Below, piece after piece: positions 18,814 to 28,507 of a DNA stretch of 64,000 nucleotides (its first letter is position 1; each line of letters opens with the position of its first letter). The position numbers were made by a program, and so were the translations under genes. The stretch covers positions 84,710,136-84,774,135 of the forward strand of contig OZ024831.1 of assembly GCA_964016985.1 (NCBI GenBank), given 5' to 3'. The notes below the pieces were generated by a model that worked only from the letters and a program-made list of their open reading frames with translations, was not told where the DNA came from and made no database searches. This DNA comes from Anodontia alba (lineage: Eukaryota; Mollusca; Bivalvia; Lucinida; Lucinidae).

Positions 18814-19101
18814 CAGTCGACTCTTGTTGTCTCTACCTCGCTTATCTCAAATAACCGCTTCTCGAAGTGAAAATCTGGTCCCTGTTTTAACTTGGAAATC
18901 TAACAAAAGGTAATAAAATATTGTTTGAACAATATTTTCAAATTATGTCTATCTTCAGGAGTCAAATTACACATTCATTTGTCGAATGTGCATGTTCGAT
19001 TTATTGTTTTCCTCAATTCTGCAAATCTGATATGTCGAGGTACGGATATCTCGAAGTGTTTCAGAGAGTCCCTTGGACTTCCAGATAATGAGAGTGGACT
19101 G
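18814..19101. mobile_element. pogo/Tigger-like MITE, copy 2
   Basis: Starts CAGTCGACTCTTGTTGTC and ends AGATAATGAGAGTGGACTG, TA at 18812-18813 and 19102-19103. Shares GAAGTGAAAATCTGGTCCC, ATCTAACA..GGTAA and TCTGATATGTCGAGGTACGG with copies 1 and 4. The central AGAGGAGAAA palindrome is deleted to AATATTGTTTGAACAATATT. Confidence 0.75.
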
Positions 19102-19171
19102 TATTTGACCTTGTACGTAGCACTAGATATGCCAGTTTTTTTCATCCAAAAAGTTTTGCTATTTTTCTCAT

Positions 19172-19326
19172 AAGAGGGGTATCTAAATTTTTTTCTCCTA
19201 TTTCTCAACTAAAGTTTATGCTGTGGGTACTCATTAGAAGTTTCTCTCTGAGGCTTAGTACCCACAACATAATTATGTTTTTTATGGAGAAATAGGATCA
19301 TATTTTTTTTTTGATACCCTCTTTTA
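19172..19326. mobile_element. Hairpin MITE family C, copy 6
   Basis: Ends TAAGAGGGGTATC and GATACCCTCTTTTA; arms TTATGCTGTGGGTACTCATT and GTACCCACAACATAATTA. A second short element lies close by, but this one has readable ends. Confidence 0.6.
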
Positions 19327-19510
19327 TCATATGATGTCGCTGTTAATCAGTGGATAACGTCATGTCATAAAAATTGTATGACCACACTTTACATAACACT
19401 TTGGCTGGAACAAGTAATGTGATGACGACATCCATGTCAACCGTTACATTTTTGTTGAACAATGGTCAACTTCAAAGGCAATAAAATCCAATTAAAAATG
19501 GTGATATGAT

Positions 19511-19613
19511 GAACAGAATCTTACTCTCGTGGTCATTTCATATGAAATTTATGAAACTCACCAAAGGCTCATTTCATAAATTTCATATGAAATGACCACT
19601 CTTGTAAGATCCT
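19511..19613. repeat. Long palindrome with 45-bp arms
   Basis: GATCTTAC-type ends (ATCTTACTCTCGTGGTCATT and complement) and an uninterrupted arm GGTCATTTCATATGAAATTT before a short loop around CACCAAAGG. Near-perfect pairing; no other copies in the window. Confidence 0.7.
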
Positions 19614-19676
19614 CTGTATCTGAAGCTTTGGTTTTATTACATTACTCTTTGTCCAACAAAGTGTATTTTATTGTGA

Positions 19677-19968
19677 CATTACGAAAACACGCCTCTTCAA
19701 ATATATTGAAAATTTCACCACCAAAAACTGAAAGTTTTCAGATAAAAATTCTGTTTTTTTTTGTTTTTTTTTTCATATTTCTGTGCAAAAACATAGATTG
19801 TGGGTACTCATTAGAACTGCTTCACTGAGGCAGTTCTAATGAGTACCCACAATCTGTGTTTTTGAGCAGAAATAAGAAAAATAATGTATACCCACTGTAA
19901 ACCCCAATTTTACTATAAGAAAGTGGGGTTTAAGGGGGTCAAAATTATATAGATAGGTTTTTGTGATG
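19677..19968. mobile_element. Hairpin MITE family B, copy 2
   Basis: Ends CATTACGAAAACACGCCT and complement of CATCACAAAAACCTAT. Central hairpin 19793-19856 with the arms ATTGTGGGTACTCATTAGAA and a GCTTCACTGAGGC loop. T-rich expansion at 19754-19775. Best-preserved copy of the family. Confidence 0.75.
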
Positions 19969-20029
19969 GATGCTTATTAGAGTTATACTCTAATAAAAGG
20001 TGTTTTATTGTTATCTAACAATTCCTCTT

Positions 20030-20520
20030 TCTGTTGTTAAGGGGACTAGATACACAGTGGATTTTACACCATTATTACAGGGGAGACTAGTTTTGTTTCT
20101 TCCTGTTAAGCTAGTCTGGACACCAAATCCCTTCTGAAGAAGTGTCTGCTCTAAAAGGAAAGAATATGCTCACACTAACCCTTGTCCTGCTGAATAAACT
20201 AAGATGCCAAGCCCACCTCTAATTTTCAACCTATCAGATTACTTGATCTGGATTGTTGCTATAATTTCACATACTTAATGGCAAACAGTGCAGATCCAGA
20301 TCAGTTGGCTTCTTCAGAAGCCAACTGATCTGGAGCTACACTTTTTGCGAAGGCAGGGTAGATCATGGTTCAGCAGGACAAAGGTTAAAGTCCCTTCTGA
20401 CAAGATGTTTTACACCAAAAAAGATATTCTTTCCTTTTAGAAAAGACCGTCTTGCAGAAAGGGGGACAAAGCAATTTTGGTCGAGTTACCACCCCTTGAA
20501 GTGTATCATTCCCCATTAAA
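20030..20520. mobile_element. Repeat with paired AAAGGAAAGAATAT blocks, split by a MITE
   Basis: AAAAGGAAAGAATATGCTC (20154) is complementary to GATATTCTTTCCTTTTAG (20423), and TTTTACACCA occurs on both sides. GGACAAAGC..GAGTTACCACCCC matches the piece at 13105-13150. The piggyBac-like MITE at 20179-20384 interrupts it. End points are uncertain. Confidence 0.45.
20179..20384. mobile_element. piggyBac-like MITE, copy 6
   Basis: Ends CCCTTGTCCTGCTGAA and TTCAGCAGGACAAAGG; left flank CTAA (20175-20178), right TTAA (20385-20388), one base mutated. Core hairpin 20282-20348 with AACAGTGCAGATCCAGATCA. Confidence 0.8.
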
Positions 20521-21097
20521 TGAACATAACAACTAATCTAGTCATTTTTGCAAAGTTATTTATTGTAAATAAGTAAAAGACATTAAGTATATTTAAATCT
20601 AACAGAAATGTTAGTTATAATACTTATTTGTTAATGAAGAGTAAGTACAAAGGATTGATAAATTGAAGGACATTTATTGTGTAACTTTTTACTGCTCCTG
20701 TTAAAATAGATATAAAAATACTGTTAATGATACGATGGGTGATTAAAAGGTTTGCAAACTTCAGACGTGCAGTATATTTAGTCTGGGATCTGTTAAATAC
20801 ATGACGCTGTGTCTTAAGCAAACTGTGTCTTCAGCAAAACTTTGGAGTATATTTAATATTCAAACTCCTTGAAGAATAGTTTTCTAAAATTGGAGGTGTG
20901 AATATTGCCGCTCTAGTGTGCATATCTGATCTTGGTTATGGGAGCTTCGGAAATTAAATCTTTATCAAGTGACTTTTTAAAACATTAGATTGTCATTTAG
21001 ATTGAGCATCCTTTTCAAGGCCGTTAGAATAAGAGACCTGTGTCAAACTACAAACAGATATTAACACTTCGTATGCCAGATGACATTTTGAAATATT
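20521..21097. other. AT-rich spacer, nothing recognised
   Basis: No ends, arrays or coding evidence. The frame on the minus strand (20624-20821) is AT-rich translation. Confidence 0.4.
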
Positions 21098-21101
21098 TTA
21101 A

Positions 21102-21306
21102 CTCTTTCAACCCTGCAGACGAAAACATACACCATTGCAAACATTGTAGATCCAGATGAGATGGCTTGTTATGAGCTGTCTCATCAGGATCTACACTGTT
21201 TGCCATTCTTTTTCCTTTTTTTTTTTTGAATGATACCCCGTGTGCAATAATGGATATGTCTAAATACAGATTGATGGGTCTACTGCAGAAACTCGGGGTG
21301 AAAGGG
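21102..21306. mobile_element. TTAA-flanked MITE with CTCTTTCAACCC ends
   Basis: TTAA at 21098-21101 and 21307-21310; ends CTCTTTCAACCCTGC and CGGGGTGAAAGGG. D-type hairpin 21143-21202 (GTAGATCCAGATGAGATGGC and complement). A third terminal-sequence family with the same hairpin type. piggyBac-like by TTAA and the CYC terminus. Confidence 0.65.
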
Positions 21307-21383
21307 TTAACATATTTTTGCATCCTCCTGTAAATGAGTGAACTTTTTGATCACCCTACAGCTGATAAAAATAGCCACTGCTG

Positions 21384-21525
21384 TATTTACCCAAAAGATT
21401 AAGACAGATAGGCAAGAGCAAACATTATATATTGACCCAGATAAGATGCTCCTGTAGGAGTAGTTTGATCTTTGTCTACACTGTTTGCTCCAGCCGGTCT
21501 GCCTGAATGTTTAGGGTAAATATGG
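21384..21525. mobile_element. MITE family E, copy 6, short
   Basis: Left end TGTATTTACCCAAAAGATTA, right end GAATGTTTAGGGTAAATATGG. D-type hairpin 21416-21488 with AGATGCTCCTGTAGGAG. It lacks the GAACAAGTCC block of the longer copies. Confidence 0.6.
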
Positions 21526-21783
21526 TAATCATCTAGAATCTCTACCACAAGCGGCATGGACCTGAAGATACTGTTTGAAAGCAGAGGATGTTGCTTGAAG
21601 ATAACTCTATGCTTGGTTTGGTCCATGTGATTGTTGGTACATCTGCATCCATAAAGCTTTAATTTGTTTTCTGTTTAAATTTTGTATATGCTAAATGTCT
21701 TAAAATTTCAAACACTGCATGCCATATTTTTTTTCTGCCTAAATTTTATTATGCATTTATTCTACAAAATACCTGGTGTAAAG

Positions 21784-21848
21784 GCAAACAGTGTAGACCC
21801 TGATTAGACTGCTTAGGAGCAGTCGGATCTGGGTCTACACAGTTTGCA
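21784..21848. repeat. D-type hairpin
   Basis: GCAAACAGTGTAGACCCTGA faces TCTGGGTCTACACAGTTTGC; stem tip GACTGCTTAGGAGCAGTC. No MITE ends visible. Confidence 0.7.
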
Positions 21849-22488
21849 TATGCCATATTATCAGACAAGTTGATGGGTGACATTTTAGGACATTTACTAT
21901 ATATAATACTATTTTTAGCATGTAAAATATGGTTAAATGTGTTAGTACTAGACATCTTACAATGTGGTTATATATGGTTATGGTGTATAAGATTTGTGCA
22001 ATTCTCATTTGGCATTTGTCTTCATTCCAGAATAAATTCTGTTTTAGAATGTTTTGTTTATTCTGTTGTTTCCCAGCATTGACTTGATGTGTAATTACAA
22101 ACAAAAACAAAGCATAAAATAAATAAAATAAAATAAAGTATTATAAATAAATAAAACAAGAGTTCTGACATTAATACAACCTTGTTCGATGACCTGAGGT
22201 GTCTGGTTCCCAGCTGTATTACGTCAAATAAAAAACTGAAACCAGAAGTCATAGGTCACCAGACAAGGATGAATTTTTACATGTACTGTTGGTCAACATC
22301 AACAGCTTGGAGTTGACACTATACAGGACCCATAATGCCCCTCCCCTCCTCTGGGGATGAGGTCAAGGCTGCAATGTTGGGTTGGGGTCGTGGCTGGGTG
22401 CAGGTGAGAACCATACAGTCGATTCTAAAGGGAATGGCACCTGAAAACAATGAACACACACACATGCACAAATGAAAGCAACTACAAA
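21849..22488. other. AT-rich spacer
   Basis: AAATAAATAAA-rich at 22115-22155. An isolated TACAGTCGATTCTAAAGG at 22414 resembles a Tigger-like end. Nothing coding. Confidence 0.4.
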
Positions 22489-22787
22489 AAGTGAACTCTT
22501 GTTATCTGGGCCCTGCTTTTCTCAAAGTGAAAATCTGGTCCCTCTTTTATCATGGAAATCTAACAACAAGTAACAAAATATTGTGTAAAAGAGGAGAAAT
22601 TGCTCCTAAGGAGCAATATATCTCAATATATCTCTAACTTCAGGAGTCAAATGACATATTCATTTGTTAAATGTGGTTGTGCAATTTATTGTTTTCCTCA
22701 GTTCCGCAAATCTGATATGTCTAGGTACAGACATCTCGAAGTGTTTCAGAGAGTCCCTTGGAGCGAGATAATGAGAGTCGATTTTAA
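22489..22787. mobile_element. pogo/Tigger-like MITE, copy 3, degraded
   Basis: GTGAACTCTTGTTATC at the left and GAGATAATGAGAGTCGAT at the right keep the inverted relation. Inside, GTGAAAATCTGGTCCC, AAGAGGAGAAATTGCTCC and TCTGATATGTCTAGGTAC align with copy 1. TA flanks are not preserved. Confidence 0.6.
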
Positions 22788-22899
22788 AGTGTCGAAGTTT
22801 TCTGGACCAGAATGGGTAAGTTTCCACCAGTTAGGCATCAGAAGTGACTCCCATATAACTTTTCTGTTTAAGTTTTTTTATGAAGTTAGACAAGAACCG

Positions 22900-24490
22900 C
22901 CACCAAAAATGGCAAAGTATTAAGTTATACCCTCTGAAATATTGAGTGTCTGTCGGCCTGTTCTTCAGCGCTTCATAATTTCGTGTCCGCTCCATAACTC
23001 TGATACCATTTGAGATATTTTCATGAAACTTCACACCAATGTAAAGCATTATGAGACAATGTTCAGAACACATGACCCGTTACTCTAGTTTGCCTCCTTT
23101 TAAAGGTATTGCCCTTTGAACATTGAACATATCCATTTCTACCATTTACTTGTGTCTGCCCCATAACTCTGATACCATTTCCTGATATTTCACGAAATGT
23201 CACACAAATGTAAAGCACCATGTGACGACATGCAGAACACATGAACTGTAATTCTGGTTTGTCTACTTTTGGAGTCCTGCCCTATGAACATCAACATAGC
23301 CATTTCCACCATGTACTCATGTCCGCTCTGTAAGTCGAAAACCGTTTGAGATATTTTCATAAAATCTCACACCAATGAAAAGCACAAAGAGACAACATTC
23401 AGAACCATAATTGGTTAACCTGCCTTTGCAGTTACGGCCCTTGGAACATCGTAAATATTGAAAATAGCCATTTCTACTAGTGTCTGCTCTGTAGATTGGA
23501 AACCGTTTCAAATAGTCTGATAAAACTTTTCACAAATTTAAAGCTTCATAAGATGACATGCAGAACTTATGAACTGTAACTTCTGTTTGCCTACTTATGG
23601 AGTTATTGCCCTTAGAACATTGAACATAGCCATTTCTAACATATACTCGTGTCTGCTCTCTGAGTTAAAAAAATATTTGAGATATTTTCATGAAATTGCT
23701 GACAGATGTAAAGCACCACGAGAGAATGTGAGAACACAAGAACCATAGCTCTGGTAAACCTTATTTTGGAGTTACCTCCCTTTTAACATAGTAAATATTG
23801 AAAATAGCCATTTCTACTATGGACTCGTGTTAGCTCTGTAAGTTGGAAACCATTTCAGATATTTTGATCAAACGTCACACAATTGTAAAGCATCGTAAGG
23901 CAAGGTGCAGAACACAAAAGCCGAAACTGTTCTTAACCAACATTTGGAGTTATGGCCCATTGAACATTGAAAATAATGATTACTGTAATGTATGTGCCCG
24001 CTCTGTAACTTGAAAATAGTTTGGAATATTTTCTTGAAACTTTATGCCAATGTGTATCACCATGATGTGCAGAACACAAGAACCATAACACTGAATTACC
24101 TGCTTTTGGAGTTAACATTCTTTGGACGTTGTAAATAGTTATCCCAGTTATATTCCTATGCCCTTTCGATAACTTGAAAATGGTTTTAGAGATTTTCTTG
24201 AAACCTTGCAAAAAGATAAAGGAACATAAGATGCCATGTAGAACACAAGAACCATAAGTCTGGCTTAATTATTTCTTGAGGGTCTTTGAACATTGAAAAT
24301 AACAGTTTTTGTGATATACCTGTAAACTTTACACGAATGTGAAGCACCATGAGGGGAACTGCAGAAAAAAACAACAAAAAACAAAACACAAAAAAAAACA
24401 AGCAAAAAACGAAAACTGTAAGTCTGGTTTACTTACTTTTTGAATTATGGCCCTTTGAACATTGTAACCAGTCATCTCAGTCATATATTC
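22900..24490. repeat. Tandem array 1, period about 167 bp, nine copies
   Basis: GCCCTTTGAACATTG-like blocks recur at about 23110, 23277, 23436, 23607, 23777, 23953, 24112, 24278 and 24448. Each unit also carries CATTTCTACCAT, ACTCGTGTCTGCTCTGTAA, GAGATATTTTCATGAAACTT and AAAGCACCATGAG in that order. Units differ by well over 10 percent, so the array is old. Frames across it are short and broken. A/C-rich tract at 24366-24412. Confidence 0.8.
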
Positions 24491-24884
24491 ATGTCAACTT
24501 TTATTTAGGGAAAGACTAATGCACCTTCCCTTTTATTTCATTTTTAACAGAGTTCTGGCACTTGCTTGATGTAAGTGCAGTGGCGGGGCATGATGCAGTG
24601 CTTGCAGCGCTTTTATTTCATATTATATATAAAATGTTTTAAAAACAGTTTTGTAATTTAACTTTTAGACATTCTTATCAAGTTCAACTTTACTGGACAA
24701 AACATCAGGCGTCCGTCCTCCGTTTGAAAGCATTTTGTTCGTTATGACGTTGCCTCCAACGGCACTAGGTGGATATCTCGAAAATTGCAAGGGATATTCC
24801 CCTCAATATCTATGATAAGAGCTGACGCTGGACAGCGTAGCTCGCCTGTGGGGTATAATTTTATATTGTGCCATTTTTAGTTCG
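24491..24884. other. Spacer between arrays
   Basis: Contains GTGGCGGGGCATGATGCAGTG (24581) and GCTGACGCTGGACAGCGTAGC (24821, hairpin), motifs that in other parts of the window lie at array ends. No coding evidence. Confidence 0.4.
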
Positions 24885-25830
24885 CGTAAAATCACTGGAT
24901 TTTGAAATGTAGGTCACACAGATCTATATATCGTATAAGGTCGATCGTCGTGCCTCATTGAGCCACTATCCCACGCTCATGCATCCAGTAGTATTCGTTG
25001 TAAGGCAAAATCACTGACCCAGGAGATGTAGGTTACATCCCAGCTAGCATTCTACGTAAATCTACATCGGGCCGTCATCGGCCCGTCAGCTACCCTGACG
25101 GGCCGATGACGGCCCGATATAGATTTACGTAGAATGCTGACTGGGATTGACCTGCATATATGAGGCCAATCTTTTTGCTACATGGACCCAGTATCCCATC
25201 TATGAAGTTCATCCATTTTGTTCAAGATACAAGGCAAACTCACTGGACTGTATAAGATAGGTCACATTGACGTACATATACTATGAGGTTAATTTTCGTG
25301 TAACATGGAGCCAGCATCTCAAGTATGACATTCATCCATCAGCCAGTCTTAAAATACAAGGCAAAGTCCTTGGATTGTGAAATAGGTCGAATTGGCCTAC
25401 ATATGTTCAGTCTTTGTGTCCCATGGACTCAATATCCCATCAAATAGTCTTAAAGATGGCAAAATTGCAGAAATACAAGTCACATTGATTTACATATGAT
25501 AAAGAGTCCAATCGTGGTGTAACATGGAATCATTTACCCAAATACGACATTTATACACGTACATCAAACAGTCTTTAAGATATAAGGCGCAGTCACTGGA
25601 CTGTGACATAATGGTCACAGTGAACTACGATATGAGTTCAGTTTTGGTGTAAAATGGAACCAAAATCCAAAGTACGACATTTATCCATGAAATATTCATC
25701 CAAGATATAAGGCAAAATCACCGGACCCAGGTGTACAGGTCACCGTGACCTTCAATTCATGACACAGGTCAATGTCATACTCAGGTTTAATGTCATATGG
25801 CGGTCTGTGTTTAGATGTTTTCAGAACAGA
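24885..25830. repeat. Tandem array 2, period about 113-129 bp, seven copies
   Basis: AAGGCAAAATCACTGGACC-like blocks at about 24890, 25002, 25231, 25350, 25456, 25585 and 25709, each followed by AGGTCACATTGACCTACATA and CATGGACCCAGTATCCCA. The second-to-third spacing becomes regular if the palindrome at 25039-25145 is removed. Confidence 0.75.
25039..25145. mobile_element. 107-bp palindromic MITE inside tandem array 2
   Basis: Almost perfect inverted arms (CCCAGCTAGCATTCTACGTA and complement) with tip GTCAGCTACCCTGAC. It interrupts the array sentence AGGTTACAT/TGACC, leaving AT on both sides (25037-25038, 25146-25147). Confidence 0.75.
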
Positions 25831-25869
25831 AATAGTGTCCTGAATTTTTACTTCTAGGCCAGCCACAGA

Positions 25870-25985
25870 CATCACGAAAACATGCCTATATAATTTTGAC
25901 CCCCTTAAACCCCACTTTTATGTAGTAAAAGTTTTTGGTGGTGAAATTTTCAATATAGTTGAATATGTGTGCTTTCGTAACGCAT
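25870..25985 (-). mobile_element. Hairpin MITE family B, copy 3, hairpin deleted
   Basis: On the minus strand it joins the left third (TACGAAAGCACACATATTC and AAATTTCACCACC) directly to the right third (AAGTGGGGTTTAAGGGGGTC, ending CATGTTTTCGTGATG). The central hairpin is gone. This indicates internal deletion between the arms. Confidence 0.65.
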
Positions 25986-26394
25986 GAATGCTGGGGTCAG
26001 TATCTTGTGGAATCAAAAGAAGACCCTTCTTGGACCCATGTTTCAAATATGAAATCTTTTTGACAAGAGACTTTCGCGATATTAGCCTTTGAAAAACTTG
26101 CCTATGAAATTCTAGCGCAATGGGACATCTTTACAAAGTGTCCTAGATTTTTTGACCTCAAGCCCAATCCAGGGGCATGAACTCTGGGGTCAGTATCTGT
26201 GAAATCAAAGCTCCCAGGCACACATTTTCTAAATATTTTGTATTGGACAAGAGACTGTCACGATATAAACATTTGAAAATAAAAACACACACAAAAAACA
26301 ACAACAAAAAAACAAAAAACAAACAAACAAAACGCATATAAAGCACGTAAACGGGGTGACTGCAATAGCTTACAGGCGAGCTGTTAAAAAATAT
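25986..26394. other. Diverged spacer with A/C-rich tract
   Basis: 26281-26335 is an A-rich tract interrupted by C. GGGGTCAGTATCTGTGAAATC (26188) and GGGGTCAGTATCTTGTGGAATC (25994) show a diverged direct repeat about 194 bp apart. No gene. Confidence 0.45.
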
Positions 26395-27727
26395 GGCCGT
26401 CGGTGGCCATATTTATGTTTTTATACCCCGCCACACGATAGTGGCGGGGTATTATCGTTTCACTATGGACGTCCGTGTGTCTGTCCGTCCGTCCGTCGTA
26501 CGTCCGCCCGTCCGTATTTCGTTTCCGGATGATAACTTGAGTAAACATCAATGGATTTTCACCAAACTTGGTATGTGCATTGATATTGTGGAGATCTGGT
26601 TTGGGATTGCTAATGGGCAAATTTCGTCAAATTTTGACGCAGTTATCTGCCCGACACACGCCCATATTTTCATTTCCGGACGATAACTTGAGTAAATCTT
26701 AAGGGATTGTAGCCAAACTTGGTACATGCATTGATACTAAGGAGATCTGTTTTGGGATTGCTAATTGGCAGATTGCCAACCATTTGAAAAAAAAAACAAA
26801 AAAAACAAACAAAAAAAAACAAAAAAAAAAACACTGTACTTGTCCTAATAACTCTTATCCCTAAGGGCAACCCCTCACTACTTTGAATTTTATTAATCAA
26901 GTAAATAAAGGGCTATAATTCGACCGATTTTTTTTTTGATGATTACCAAAATCAAACTTGACCTCTTTGCTATAATGATATACCATTCTGCATACGTCGA
27001 ATAAAATCAATGAATCCCTTCAAAAGTTATTGAGGGGAAACAATATCTTTACCTTGTATTTTACCCCAACAACAAGAACTAAGTCGAAAAAGGGCCATAA
27101 CTTGACCAAAATTTTGCTAATAATTACCAATATTGAACCTGACCTGATTTTACAATGATATATCCTTCTGCAAACTTTTAATAAAATCAATGTATCCCTG
27201 CAAAAGTTATTGAGCGGAAACCAATATTAACACACCAACAAAAACTTAGTCGAAAAAGGGCCATAACTCGCCCAAACTTTTGCGGATGATTACTAAAATC
27301 GAATTGACCCGTATTTTACAATGATATATCCTTCTACAAACTTTCAATAAAATAAATGCATCCCTGCAAACGTTATGATCGAAAACCAATATCAACACAC
27401 CAACAAAAGCTAAGTCGAAAAAGGGCCATAACTCAGGCAAAATTTGGCGGATGATTACCAATATCAAACTTGACTTGTATTTTACAGTGATGTAAAGTTC
27501 TGCAAAGTTTAAATGAAATCAATGCATCCCTTCAAATGTTATTGAGTGGAAACGAACAACAAAAACTAAGTCGAAAAAGGGCCATAACTCAGCCAAAATT
27601 TGGCGGATGATTACCAATATCGAACTTGACCTGCATTTTGTAGTGATATAAAGTTCTGCAAAGTTTGAATGAAATCAATGCCTCCCTTCAAAAGTTATTG
27701 AGCGGAAACGAAAGTGTGACTCCGACT

Positions 27728-27761
<34 letters not shown>

Positions 27762-27800
27762 GGACGGACAACATGATCCCTATGTGTCTGCCATGCTACG
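26395..27800. repeat. Tandem array 3 with hairpin head and GAC/GCC tail
   Basis: Begins with hairpin TACCCCGCCAC-ACGATA-GTGGCGGGGTA (26423-26451), followed by GTCCGTCCGTCCGTC. Two units with ACGATAACTTGAGTAAA start at about 26520 and 26680. Then five units with AAAAAGGGCCATAACTCG at about 26912, 27089, 27256, 27420 and 27577 (about 166 bp). Ends with a GAC/GCC trinucleotide tract (27720-27770). Possibly two elements joined; likely a non-autonomous transposon of a bivalve tandem-repeat type, by inference. Confidence 0.65.
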
Positions 27801-28507
27801 CAGGCGACACAAAAACACAATATGCGTATGTTCGTAGGTACCCAAACTGATACACAGAAGAAAAATGTCCGTATTATATATAACGGACTGGATACCTATC
27901 ATACAGATTTGTATTCTATCTGCACGTGCAAGTGGGGCAGCTAAGTTCATTATATATGTATGGTCAATGTATATTATACAGTGCTGTTTGAGTAACCTAC
28001 TTTGTATCAAAACGATGCCTTTATTTGAATGAATTTGGATATTTTAGTTTCCGGCTGCCCTAGATGGAACATTGTAAAATGAAATGAAATTAGCGTTCTA
28101 CGTATTCATGAAAAAGACAAAGGAAATGTTTTGTCCCGAATTTGCGCAACTTAGAAGGTAAGTTTTTTTTTCATACTTATTAAATGTGTTTGTTCCTCTA
28201 AATATGCATTTGGAATACTTTCAAATTAACTTTTAAATCGAAAGTGTGAAGCAAGCGTTTAATTTGCTGTTTTGTTAATAGTTTGTAATAAGTGGCACAC
28301 GTAGCAGATTTCGCATCCAGCTATAGACAACCGGCGGGTTATCCTTAAGCGGCTTCTGCCTATTTTTCTATCTATTTGTCCACTTTTTTTTCTCTCCGAT
28401 CAAATTTTTATCAGAGATTTCTCAGCTTCTATAGAAACCTGGATCTTCAAAAATTATATACACATTGAGTCTGTTGAGGAAAAGAAAACCAAGCTGATAA
28501 GTTTTAT
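27801..28507. other. Unassigned spacer
   Basis: AT-rich, T runs at 28166 and 28385. No ends, hairpins or protein-like frames recognised. Confidence 0.4.
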
